Origin: Anaerolineaceae bacterium UBA700
GTDB lineage: Bacteria > Chloroflexota > Anaerolineae > Anaerolineales > Anaerolineaceae
Direction: 5' to 3'
Length of the DNA stretch: 16,071 nucleotides
Assembly (NCBI GenBank): GCA_002298885.1
Contig: DBMK01000356.1
Location: 1-16,071 of the forward strand
In this document: piece after piece, positions 1 to 6,443 of the stretch
Numbering within the stretch: position 1 is the first letter of the stretch
Layout: each line of letters starts with the position of its first letter
Made by a program: the position numbers and the translations under genes
The notes under the pieces: generated by a model
Database searches by the model: none
What the model was told of the DNA's origin: nothing
Seen by the model: only the letters and a program-made list of their open reading frames with translations

Positions 1-69
1 TTAAGGTTTTCTCAGTGCCTCCGAGCCTCTGTGGTGAATCTTTTTTCAATTGGATTATAAAATTCATCC
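1..69. other. Intergenic stretch at window edge
   Basis: No gene is visible. Positions 12-42 carry a pyrimidine/GTG-rich string with internal near-repeats (GTGCCTC, GAGCCTC, TGTGGTG), followed by a T6 run. It looks like the end of a dispersed intergenic repeat, but only one copy lies in this window. I see no clear Shine-Dalgarno sequence before the ATG at 70. Confidence 0.3.
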
Positions 70-1116
70 ATGGAAAACATGTATCTTCACGATTACCTGC
101 CGAAATCAAAGCTGGTCGTTCATGAGACGGAAGTGCTTAAACCCAAGTTCCCGGTGTTCGATGCGCACAACCACCTGGGGGACGATTTTGGCGGGGGATG
201 GATCCACCGCCCGGCAGCGGAGCTTCTGGATGCGCTGGACGAGGCCGGTGTGTATAAATTCGTCGACCTGGACGGCGGCTGGGGCGAGGATATCCTCCAG
301 GCCCACCTGGAAAAGCTGAACCGGGTCGATCCCAAACGGTTTTATGTCTTCGGCGGCGTGAATTGGGCTGCCTGGAGCGAGCTGGGAACGGGTTTCCCGG
401 ATGTCGCCGCAAAACGGCTACGGGTGCAAGCCGGGTGGGGCGCCCGGGGGCTGAAGGTCTGGAAACCGTTCGGGCTGTCGGTCGTCGATGCGGACGGGAA
501 CAGGGTGGCCGTGGACGATGCGCGCCTGGACCCGATCTGGCAGACGGCGGCAGAGCTGCGCCTGCCGGTCTTGATCCACGTGGCCGACCCGGTAGCATTT
601 TTCGATCCGCTGGACCGCTTCAACGAGCGCTGGGAGGAACTGCAGGCGCACCCGGATTGGATGTTCCCCAGCCCGCCCTATCCGCCTTTCATTCAAATTT
701 TGCAGGAGCTTGCCGCGCTGGTGCGCCTTCACCCGGCGACGACCTTCATCGCCGCCCACGTGGGCTGCTACGCCGAGAACCTGGCCTGGGTGGGCAGCCT
801 GCTCGACGAATGCCAGAACCTGTATGTGGACATTGCCGCCCGCATCAGCGAGCTGGGCCGCCAACCGTATACGGCGCGGCGATTTTTCCTGAAATACGCC
901 CGGCGCATCCTATTCGGCACGGATATCGGTCCACGTCTGGACTATTACCGCACCTATTACCGCTTTCTAGAGACCGACGATGAATATTTCGACTACACCC
1001 CCGACCAGGAAATCCCCGCCCAGGGCCGCTGGCAAATCTACGGCCTGCACCTGCCGGACGAGGTTCTGGAGAGGGTTTATTCCAAAAATGCAGAAGGAAT
1101 ATTTCAAAACGCATAA
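70..1116 (+). CDS. Amidohydrolase-family metal-dependent hydrolase (amidohydrolase 2 type)
   Basis: A 348-residue protein with the signature of the TIM-barrel amidohydrolase superfamily (amidohydrolase-related, PF04909-like). The metal-binding pair H33-N-H35 is in DAHNHLG near the N-terminus, H170 is in VLIH, H230 is in IAAH and D285 is in LFGTD; these are the usual strand-1, -5, -6 and -8 ligands. K129 in GLKVWK sits where some members have a strand-4 lysine. No signal peptide is seen, so it is probably cytoplasmic. The family hydrolyses or decarboxylates carboxylated rings, lactones and amides, and the substrate cannot be read from sequence. The ATG at 70 lacks an obvious ribosome binding site; the next in-frame ATG at 79 would lose only three residues. 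It stands alone, separated from the next gene by a palindromic repeat. I am confident of the superfamily and not of the reaction. Confidence 0.88.
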   Translation: MENMYLHDYLPKSKLVVHETEVLKPKFPVFDAHNHLGDDFGGGWIHRPAAELLDALDEAGVYKFVDLDGGWGEDILQAHLEKLNRVDPKRFYVFGGVNWAAWSELGTGFPDVAAKRLRVQAGWGARGLKVWKPFGLSVVDADGNRVAVDDARLDPIWQTAAELRLPVLIHVADPVAFFDPLDRFNERWEELQAHPDWMFPSPPYPPFIQILQELAALVRLHPATTFIAAHVGCYAENLAWVGSLLDECQNLYVDIAARISELGRQPYTARRFFLKYARRILFGTDIGPRLDYYRTYYRFLETDDEYFDYTPDQEIPAQGRWQIYGLHLPDEVLERVYSKNAEGIFQNA

Positions 1117-1119
1117 GAT

Positions 1120-1219
1120 TTATCCACGAATTTCACTAATTTTAACGAATTGACACGAAAAAGAACTTTTATTAAAAAATTCGCGCTCATTCGTTTTCAT
1201 TGGTGTAATTCGTGGATAA
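1120..1219. repeat. ~100-bp imperfect palindromic repeat, copy 1
   Basis: The arms 1120-1132 (TTATCCACGAATT) and 1207-1219 (AATTCGTGGATAA) are perfect 13-bp inverted repeats. Pairing continues inward to about 1150/1189 with a few mismatches. The motifs CACGAAT/ATTCGTG recur inside each arm. A related copy lies at 2691-2791, on the other side of the GH4 gene. It could be a non-autonomous mobile palindrome (MITE- or REP-like) or act as a terminator-like structure; no transposase is present. Its position between same-strand genes suggests the flanking genes are separate transcription units. Confidence 0.75.
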
Positions 1220-1230
1220 GGTTTACTAAA

Positions 1231-1258
1231 AAACTGTAAACTGTAAACTGTGAACTAT
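1231..1258 (+). repeat. Heptanucleotide tandem repeat AAACTGT x3 plus a degenerate fourth
   Basis: AAACTGT occurs three times without gaps at 1231-1251, followed by the degenerate unit GAACTAT. It lies about 30 bp before the GH4 start. It resembles short tandemly repeated heptamers of other bacteria. No coding sequence is disturbed. Confidence 0.6.
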
Positions 1259-1288
1259 TAACTTCCTTTTTCCAATTACAATATACAT

Positions 1289-2683
1289 ATGATCCCAACA
1301 AAAATCGTCGTCATTGGAGCCGGGAGCGCCAGCTTTGGGTTGAACACGCTGGGTGCTTTGATGCGCAGCAAGTGCCTGCGCGGCAGCCACATTGCATTGG
1401 TGGACCAAAACCCGCGTTCGCTGGAAATTGTCGAACGCCTGGCGAGGCGGTTGGACCACGACTGGTCCGCCGGTATGCGTATAACCACACACGCCAATCA
1501 CAAAGACGCCTTGCAGGATGCCCAATTTATCGTCTCGGCGATTGAAGTGCCGCCACGCGAGAAATTATGGCGCACGGATTACGAAATCCCGCTCAAATAC
1601 GGCCTGCGCCAGCCGTATGCTGAAAACGGCGGCCCGGGCGGATTTGCCCACGCCGCCCGTAACATCGGTCCGGTGCTCGAGATTGCCCACGATATCGAGG
1701 CGGCCTGCCCGGATGCCTGGCTGATCAACTTCAGCAACCCGATGATCCGGGTGTGCGCCGCGGTGGCACGCCACAGCCGGGTGAAAGCCGTCGGCCTGTG
1801 CCACCAGATCAAAGCCGGGTATGGCGTCGTCGGATATACCCTGGCTCGGGACCTTGATATCCACATCCCGGAAGGCCTGTTCCTGTCGACCCACGCCGAT
1901 CCGAAATACTGGATGCCGCTCAAGTCCATCGTCGAGCAGGCGATGCAAAAGGTGGACATCAAGGCCGCCGGGTTGAACCATTTCACCTGGATGCTGGATT
2001 TGCGCGACCGGCACAGCGGGGCGGACCTTTACCCGCTGTTCCACCAGCGCATCGCCGGGCTGGACCCGGCTCTGGAGCCGCTGACGCGCAACGTGATGAA
2101 TGCCTTCGGCGTCTTTCCCATCCCGGGGGACGAGCACCTGTGCGAATACCTGCCCTGGCTCAGCGATCCCCAGACCCGCCCGTGGGAGAAGTACGACGTA
2201 AGCCTGTACGATTGGGATGCCGCCGAAGCTCGCCGCAGCGACGGCCACGCCCAGATCGAGCGCATGGGATCGGGCGCGGAAGCGGTCGACCCTCTTCTGG
2301 AAGCCGACAGTGAAGGCGCGCTCGAAGTGATCGAGGGGATTGCCGGGGCGGGGAACGCCTATCACCTGGCGGTGAACCTGCCTAACGACGGCTACATTTC
2401 CAATCTGCCTCAAGGGGCGATCGTCGAAGTGCCGGGCCTCATCAGCGGCATGGGCGTACGCGGGGTAAGCATGGGGGCGCTGCCGGAGGGGATCGCGGAA
2501 CTGTGCCGGCGCGAGCTCAGCGTCACGCAACTAACGGTGGACGCAGTCGTCGCCGGCGACCGCCAGTTGGCGCTCCAGGCCCTGCTGCTCAGCCCCGGCG
2601 TCACCGATCTGGACGTGGCGCGTAAAATTCTGGACGATTACCTGGTTACGTACCGGGAATTTTTACCTACTTTCTGGAAGTGA
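1289..2683 (+). CDS. Glycoside hydrolase family 4 (NAD+/Mn2+-dependent alpha-glycosidase, AglA/MelA/LplD-like)
   Basis: A 464-residue protein, the normal length for GH4. The N-terminal Rossmann dinucleotide-binding motif is IGAGSASFG (residues 9-17), with the acidic residue D39 at the end of strand 2 (ALVD). The substrate/metal elements are NFSNP (147-151), the metal-binding C171 in LCHQ, and H231 in GLNHFTW. GH4 enzymes use NAD+ to oxidise the sugar at C3 transiently, then eliminate the aglycone; Mn2+ is held by the Cys and His. A His after the Cys (CH rather than CN) is typical of the alpha-glucosidase, alpha-galactosidase and alpha-galacturonidase branch and not the 6-phospho-glycosidase branch, so a non-phosphorylated sugar is likely. 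No signal peptide, so cytoplasmic. No sugar transporter is adjacent. The ATG at 1289 lacks a clear Shine-Dalgarno sequence but directly precedes the Rossmann fold. Family assignment is firm; specificity is open. Confidence 0.92.
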   Translation: MIPTKIVVIGAGSASFGLNTLGALMRSKCLRGSHIALVDQNPRSLEIVERLARRLDHDWSAGMRITTHANHKDALQDAQFIVSAIEVPPREKLWRTDYEIPLKYGLRQPYAENGGPGGFAHAARNIGPVLEIAHDIEAACPDAWLINFSNPMIRVCAAVARHSRVKAVGLCHQIKAGYGVVGYTLARDLDIHIPEGLFLSTHADPKYWMPLKSIVEQAMQKVDIKAAGLNHFTWMLDLRDRHSGADLYPLFHQRIAGLDPALEPLTRNVMNAFGVFPIPGDEHLCEYLPWLSDPQTRPWEKYDVSLYDWDAAEARRSDGHAQIERMGSGAEAVDPLLEADSEGALEVIEGIAGAGNAYHLAVNLPNDGYISNLPQGAIVEVPGLISGMGVRGVSMGALPEGIAELCRRELSVTQLTVDAVVAGDRQLALQALLLSPGVTDLDVARKILDDYLVTYREFLPTFWK

Positions 2684-2690
2684 GACAAGG

Positions 2691-2791
2691 CATCCACTAA
2701 TTACACGAATGAAATCGAATGCTCACAAATTAGTTAAATTTCTTCTTCATATTTCGTGTTAATTCGTTTCCATTCGTGAAATTCGTGGATG
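2691..2791. repeat. ~100-bp imperfect palindromic repeat, copy 2
   Basis: The outer arms 2691-2720 and 2762-2791 can pair at about 26 of 30 positions. The left arm begins CATCCACTAATTACACGAAT and the right arm ends in GAAATTCGTGGATG. It shares the ATCCAC(G/T)AATT and CATTCGT motifs with the copy at 1120-1219. Its right end lies 5 bp before the nagD ribosome binding site, so the folded element could affect nagD expression. Confidence 0.75.
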
Positions 2792-2796
2792 ATTGA

Positions 2797-2802
2797 GGGA
2801 GG
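2797..2802 (+). promoter_or_regulatory. Ribosome binding site that fixes the nagD start
   Basis: GGGAGG ends 5 nt before the TTG at 2808. An in-frame TTG at 2793 would place this site inside the coding region, so 2808 is preferred. Confidence 0.75.
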
Positions 2803-2807
2803 CAAAT

Positions 2808-3569
2808 TTGACAGCTAAGAATTACCTGATCGATATGGATGGAGTGCTGGTGCACGGGAATCGGTTGGTGCCGGGAGCCGTCGAATTTATCCAGCGCCTC
2901 AAGCAGCGCGGCCGAAAATTCCTGGTTCTGACAAACAACCCTATGTATACCCCCGGCGACCTGGCTCACCGCCTGCAATCGATCGGTCTGGACGTCCCCA
3001 AGGAACAGATCTTCACTTCGGCCCTGGCAACCGCCCGCTTCCTCGAGACGCAGCGTGCCAACGGCAAGGCCTTTGTGATCGGCGAGAGCGGCCTCACCGA
3101 GGCAATCCACAACGTGGGCTACATTCTGACTGAGACTGACCCGGACTACGTGGTTCTGGGTGAGACGTTTTCGTACAACTTCGACCGGATCACCAAGGCC
3201 GTGCGGCACATCATGGGGGGCGCTAAGTTTATTGCCACTAATCCCGACCCGAACGGTCCTACTGAAACCGGGATTGTCCCGGCCTGCGGCGCAATGGCTG
3301 CCCTCATCGAGCGGGCGACCGGCAAGGGCGCGTTCTTTATCGGCAAGCCCAACCCATTTATGATGCGGGCGGCTTTGAATTATTTGGGTGTCCATTCCGA
3401 GGAGACGGTCATGATCGGCGACCGCATGGATACCGACGTGCTCGCCGGCATCCAGAGTGGGCTTGGTACAATCCTCGTGCTCAGCGGCGTGACCCGCGCC
3501 GACCAGGTTCCAGATTTCCCGTACCAGCCCAGGCATATATACGATTCGGTAGCCAGTATTGAGACGTAA
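2808..3569 (+). CDS. nagD: NagD-type HAD phosphatase (HAD-IIA, ribonucleotide monophosphatase-like)
   Basis: A 253-residue protein close in length to E. coli NagD (250) and similar to it throughout as I recall that sequence. HAD motif I is D9-M-D11-G-V; motif II is T42 in VLTNN; the lysine is K180 in IGKPNP; motif IV is GDRMDTD with D205, D208 and D210. The segment between motifs II and III holds the C2-type cap (GET, FIATNPD). E. coli NagD dephosphorylates nucleoside monophosphates, preferring UMP. The enzyme is cytoplasmic. The start is a TTG, chosen because GGGAGG lies 5 nt upstream and the protein then begins like NagD. No N-acetylglucosamine genes are adjacent, so the name reflects similarity and not pathway. 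Other HAD-IIA enzymes (phosphoglycolate or 4-nitrophenyl phosphatases) remain possible. Confidence 0.88.
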   Translation: MTAKNYLIDMDGVLVHGNRLVPGAVEFIQRLKQRGRKFLVLTNNPMYTPGDLAHRLQSIGLDVPKEQIFTSALATARFLETQRANGKAFVIGESGLTEAIHNVGYILTETDPDYVVLGETFSYNFDRITKAVRHIMGGAKFIATNPDPNGPTETGIVPACGAMAALIERATGKGAFFIGKPNPFMMRAALNYLGVHSEETVMIGDRMDTDVLAGIQSGLGTILVLSGVTRADQVPDFPYQPRHIYDSVASIET

Positions 3570-3589
3570 AGTTAACTTCTTGAAAGAAA

Positions 3590-3620
3590 TTCTTAAATAA
3601 ATATTAAAATATTTTAAGAA
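3590..3620 (+). terminator. AT-rich hairpin after nagD (weak terminator candidate)
   Basis: TTCTTAAA (3590-3597) and TTTAAGAA (3613-3620) form a perfect 8-bp stem around a 15-nt AT-rich loop, 20 bp after the nagD stop. It is followed by ATTTCC and not a clean T tract, so termination is uncertain. Confidence 0.35.
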
Positions 3621-3628
3621 ATTTCCTA

Positions 3629-3658
3629 TTGACAAATTAGTGCGTTATGTTGTACTAT
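3629..3658 (+). promoter_or_regulatory. Sigma-70-type promoter of the importer operon
   Basis: A perfect -35 TTGACA (3629-3634) is followed after 18 bp by TACTAT (3653-3658), which matches the -10 consensus at 4 of 6 positions. Transcription would start near 3665, giving a leader of about 255 nt before the lipoprotein gene. Confidence 0.7.
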
Positions 3659-3823
3659 CTTTAGAATTCTGTTGCTTTTTAACAGAAGGTTTTTAAAATA
3701 GGGCATAAGAACGGCCACACCCTTTTGGTGTGGAGCAGGGCTCGTAACACTCATCCCCCAGACAGGATGTACGAGATTGGCTGCCAAATCCGCAGCCGTA
3801 GTTTTCCTCAGCCAGTCTGATCT

Positions 3824-3836
3824 AAAGGAGGTGATC
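3824..3836 (+). promoter_or_regulatory. 13-nt anti-anti-Shine-Dalgarno sequence not next to a start codon
   Basis: AAAGGAGGTGATC is a perfect complement of the 3' end of typical bacterial 16S rRNA, far longer than a normal ribosome binding site. It lies 82 nt before the lipoprotein ATG, which has its own AAGGAG. It is flanked by GATC repeats that can pair and place it in a 10-nt loop. Confidence 0.6.
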
Positions 3837-3903
3837 GCTGGAGATAGAATTGGTGTATCTGGTTCAATCTGTGTCAATTTGATATAAATTCGCCAAATTG
3901 TTG

Positions 3904-3909
3904 AAGGAG
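3904..3909 (+). promoter_or_regulatory. Ribosome binding site of the solute-binding lipoprotein
   Basis: AAGGAG lies 9 nt before the ATG at 3919. It supports that start over the in-frame TTG at 3898, which lies upstream of this site and would add seven charged residues to the signal peptide. Confidence 0.75.
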
Positions 3910-3918
3910 AAGACCAAA

Positions 3919-5223
3919 ATGAAACCCCGTAGTTTCCTGTACGTTCTCATGCTGGCTGCCATCGTGTTAGCCAGTTGCGCCCCAGCCGCTACCACGGCCC
4001 CTACAACGGCGCCGACCACTCCCCCCCAGCCAACTGCAGCGCCAGCCACTGCTGCTCCCACCACTGCTCCCGCAACTGCTGCGCCTACCAATGCTCCTGC
4101 CGGTGCTCCGGCGGCCTGCGCCTCGGACACATTTGGCTGCGCCAAGATCCCGGCCGGTCAGACAGTTAAGATTGGCATGGGCGGCCCTATGACAGGCGAC
4201 AATGCCGCCTTCGGCATCGATATTTCGCAGGGCGGGCAGATTGCCATCAAAGATGGCGGCGATGTTCAGGGCTGGAAGTTCGAGCTTGTTGCCCAGGATG
4301 ACGGCGGTACCGCTGAAGGCGGCGCAGCCGTAGCCAACAAGCTGGTTGCCGATCCGACTGTGGTTGCGATTGCCGGTCACATTTTCTCCGGCGCCACCCA
4401 GGCCGCTATCCCGATTTATGAAAAAGCCGGCCTGCCCATGCTCTCCCCCTCCGCCACCAACCCGGACCTGACCAAGCAGGGCTCCAAGGTGTTCAACCGC
4501 ATCCCCTTCACAGATGCAGCACAGGGTAAATTCTCAGCCCAATATCTCGCCAGCAAGCTGAATGTAAAGAAATTGGCCATTTTGCACGATGGCTCACCTT
4601 ACGGCAAAGGCCTGGCTACAATCGTGCAGGACACCTTCAAAGGCCTTGGCACGGTGACATCCTTCGACGCCATCACCCCTGGCGAATCGGATTACACCGC
4701 CATCCTGTCCAAGGCTGCGGCCAATAAACCGGATGCGCTCTTCTTCGGCGGCTACGTTGGCGATGCAGTCGTGCTGGCCAACCAGATGAAACAGTCCGGC
4801 CTGACCAATACCATCTTCTTCGGCTGCGATGGCACTTACGGCGCTGACTTCATCACCCGCGCCGGCAAGAACGCTGAAGGCGCTTACGCCGTTACCCTCG
4901 AGCCGCCCTCCAGCCCTGCCAACGACGCCTTTAAAGCGGCTTACAAGGCTGCCTATGGTAAGGAAGCCGGCTCGCTTTCTCCGTACACCTGGAATGGCTA
5001 TGATGTTGTAGCTGCCCTGATCTCGGTGATCAAGACTGTTGCTGTCAAGGGCGACGATGGCAATCTGTACGTCCCGCGCGGCGCCCTGGTTACCGCAGTG
5101 CGCAACCTCAAGGATTACAAGGGCCTTTCGGGCACCTTCACCTGCGACGCCACCGGTGAATGCAACTCCTCCGGTCCTATCTACGTCGTGGTTAAGGATG
5201 GGAAGTGGGTCCCGGCCCAATAA
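3919..5223 (+). CDS. livJ: ABC importer substrate-binding lipoprotein, branched-chain amino acid/amide (HAAT) type
   Basis: A 434-residue secreted lipoprotein. Residues 1-20 are a lipoprotein signal peptide with lipobox LASC, so C20 would be lipidated. A low-complexity Ala/Thr/Pro linker follows (about 22-66) and would tether the domain outside the membrane. The rest is a type 1 periplasmic-binding fold (Peripla_BP_6-like): the first strand and ligand loop IGMGGPMTGDNAAFG, then SPSATNPDLTKQG, and FFGGYVGDAV in the second lobe. Short cysteine pairs at the start of the mature domain (CASDTFGC) and near the end (CDATGEC) could form small disulfide loops. It binds the solute and delivers it to the LivHMGF complex encoded next. 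Ligand identity (Leu/Ile/Val, other amino acids, urea or amides) cannot be read. The symbol is used in the generic sense of a Liv-type binding protein. Confidence 0.92.
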   Translation: MKPRSFLYVLMLAAIVLASCAPAATTAPTTAPTTPPQPTAAPATAAPTTAPATAAPTNAPAGAPAACASDTFGCAKIPAGQTVKIGMGGPMTGDNAAFGIDISQGGQIAIKDGGDVQGWKFELVAQDDGGTAEGGAAVANKLVADPTVVAIAGHIFSGATQAAIPIYEKAGLPMLSPSATNPDLTKQGSKVFNRIPFTDAAQGKFSAQYLASKLNVKKLAILHDGSPYGKGLATIVQDTFKGLGTVTSFDAITPGESDYTAILSKAAANKPDALFFGGYVGDAVVLANQMKQSGLTNTIFFGCDGTYGADFITRAGKNAEGAYAVTLEPPSSPANDAFKAAYKAAYGKEAGSLSPYTWNGYDVVAALISVIKTVAVKGDDGNLYVPRGALVTAVRNLKDYKGLSGTFTCDATGECNSSGPIYVVVKDGKWVPAQ

Positions 5224-5241
5224 TGTGTTAAAATAAGCACG

Positions 5242-5262
5242 ATCCTGGAAACTCACCAGGAT
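5242..5262 (+). other. Hairpin after the binding-protein gene
   Basis: ATCCTGG and CCAGGAT pair perfectly (7 bp) around a 7-nt loop, 18 nt after the stop codon. No T tract follows, so it is more likely an mRNA-stabilising or processing structure that favours the binding protein over the membrane genes. Confidence 0.5.
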
Positions 5263-5286
5263 TAACATCCTTATCAGATAAAAAAA

Positions 5287-5319
5287 TGGTTTGTGGGCTG
5301 CATTGCAGCCCACAAACCA
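5287..5319 (-). terminator. 15-bp perfect hairpin with a T7 tract on the minus strand
   Basis: Positions 5287-5301 pair perfectly with 5305-5319 around the loop ATT. A5280-A5286 becomes a U7 tract after the hairpin only for minus-strand transcription; the plus strand has CAAAAAG after it. By sequence it is a strong intrinsic terminator of antisense transcription, lying inside a plus-strand operon. The core GGGCTGC...GCAGCCC recurs at 9582-9598 and 16054-16070. Confidence 0.6.
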
Positions 5320-5336
5320 CAAAAAGTCGCCCCTCT

Positions 5337-6443
5337 ATGAGTGAAATTAAAACAATCAAATTACAAGCCCCTCTGACGACCGGCCGGATTATCCGTTTAG
5401 TATTAGGCATCCTGGTCGTAGCCTACCTGGTGTGGCGTTTAATCGATGTGATTGTAATTGAAAAGACCTATGGCCCGGATACCTGGCTCAGGTTTGCGAT
5501 CACCGGTCTTATCCTGGGGGGACTTTATTCCTTAATTGCCATCGGTTACACCCTGGTTTACGGCATCTTGTCCATGATCAACTTCGCTCACGGCGAAGTG
5601 ATGATGATTGGGTGTTTCGGGGGTTACCTGGTGTTCGAAGCGCTGAACGCCATTCCGGCGCCGGGCGCGGCGGATGCCAGCGTTTCCTTTCTAAACGCCC
5701 AGCCGGTCATCTCGGTGATCCTTGGGTTCATCGTCGGCATGGCTGTGGCCGGAGCAGCAGGCTTCTTCCTCGAAAAGATCGCTTACCGTCCCTTGCGCGG
5801 TGCGCCGCGCCTGATCCCCCTGATCAGCGCCATCGGCGCCTCCATCTTTCTGCAGAACGCATTTCAGCTCTTATTTGGTCCGCAGCGCCGCAATTATGCC
5901 AATCCAGACGTATTGGAGCGCGGGGTTGGATTCAATATCAACGTTGCCGGCAACGACGTGGTGATCACGTATACCGGCGTTTTAACCTTCATCCTTTCGA
6001 TATTGCTGATGGTTGGTCTTTATTTTCTGGTCCAGCGCACCAAGCTGGGCCGGTCCATGCGGGCAGTGGCACAGGACAAGAAGACGGCCGCCTTGATGGG
6101 CATCGACGTGGATGACGTCATCAGCAAGACCTTTGTGATCAGCGGAGCACTCGCCGGGGCTGCTGGCGTAATGTGGGGCATCCATACCGGCCTGGTTTAT
6201 TACTACGTTGGATTTTTACCGGGTATTAAAGCCTTTACGGCGGCGGTCGTGGGCGGCATCGGCAACATCCCCGGCGCCATGGTCGGCGGGCTGCTGCTGG
6301 GCACGATCGAATCCGTGGGCCCGGCTGCATTGGGGATGGATTTCCAACTTAAAGACGTCATCGCTTTTACCATCCTGATCCTGGTGCTGCTCTTCCGGCC
6401 TTCCGGTATTTTGGGCCAGGTCTTATCGGAGGAGAAGGTATGA
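5337..6443 (+). CDS. livH: Branched-chain amino acid/amide ABC transporter permease LivH
   Basis: A 368-residue inner-membrane permease, about 60 residues longer than E. coli LivH; the extra length is mainly an N-terminal segment with its own hydrophobic helix (about 19-42). The family hallmark is GYTLVYGILSMINFAHGEV in the first part of the core, and FTAAVVGGIGNIPGAMVGG lies near the C-terminus. Around eight membrane segments are visible. It pairs with LivM to form the pore and is driven by LivG and LivF. An in-frame ATG at 5286 would force the strong hairpin at 5287-5319 to be translated, so the ATG at 5337 (MSEIKTIK) is preferred, though neither has a good ribosome binding site. Its stop overlaps the livM start as ATGA, suggesting translational coupling. 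Confidence 0.92.
   Translation: MSEIKTIKLQAPLTTGRIIRLVLGILVVAYLVWRLIDVIVIEKTYGPDTWLRFAITGLILGGLYSLIAIGYTLVYGILSMINFAHGEVMMIGCFGGYLVFEALNAIPAPGAADASVSFLNAQPVISVILGFIVGMAVAGAAGFFLEKIAYRPLRGAPRLIPLISAIGASIFLQNAFQLLFGPQRRNYANPDVLERGVGFNINVAGNDVVITYTGVLTFILSILLMVGLYFLVQRTKLGRSMRAVAQDKKTAALMGIDVDDVISKTFVISGALAGAAGVMWGIHTGLVYYYVGFLPGIKAFTAAVVGGIGNIPGAMVGGLLLGTIESVGPAALGMDFQLKDVIAFTILILVLLFRPSGILGQVLSEEKV

Larger units (their letters stand above)
3665..3918 (+). promoter_or_regulatory. Structured 5' leader RNA of the importer operon (riboswitch/attenuator-like, class unknown)
   Basis: About 255 nt without a convincing gene but with successive perfect stems. H1 is 3667-3673/3681-3687 (7 bp). H2 is 3715-3721/3727-3733 (7 bp, loop CTTTT). 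H3 is 3741-3746/3770-3775 stacked on 3752-3756/3765-3769. H4 is 3779-3784/3792-3797 (6 bp). H6 is 3875-3881/3894-3900 (7 bp), just before the ribosome binding site. The left arm of H4 can instead pair in 3774-3783/3809-3818 (10 bp, one G-U). The partner CAGCCAG also belongs to H5 (3812-3815/3838-3841 with GATC/GATC at 3819-3822/3833-3836), whose loop shows the 16S-complementary sequence. Two exclusive folds of this kind are the usual plan of a switch. I compared it from memory with common riboswitch classes (cobalamin, SAM, glycine, lysine, guanidine, ZTP, Mn2+, T-box) and found no match. Confidence 0.55.

Noticed and set aside
1565..2530. 321-residue open frame on the minus strand inside the GH4 gene
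   Set aside because: It is antisense to a well-supported gene, lacks recognisable motifs and has the composition of a GC-rich shadow frame.
3838..3882. A leader peptide started at CTG 3838, just after the 16S-complementary sequence
   Set aside because: It would need a CTG start and encodes only 14 ordinary residues without a run of regulatory codons. GTG 3831 overlaps the site itself and TTG 3850 is too far. No support beyond the strong upstream sequence.
3898..3918. TTG 3898 as start of the binding lipoprotein
   Set aside because: The AAGGAG at 3904-3909 lies downstream of it and fits ATG 3919, which gives a compact signal peptide.
5286..5336. ATG 5286 as start of LivH
   Set aside because: The 17 added residues are encoded by the hairpin at 5287-5319 and have no ribosome binding site or family similarity.
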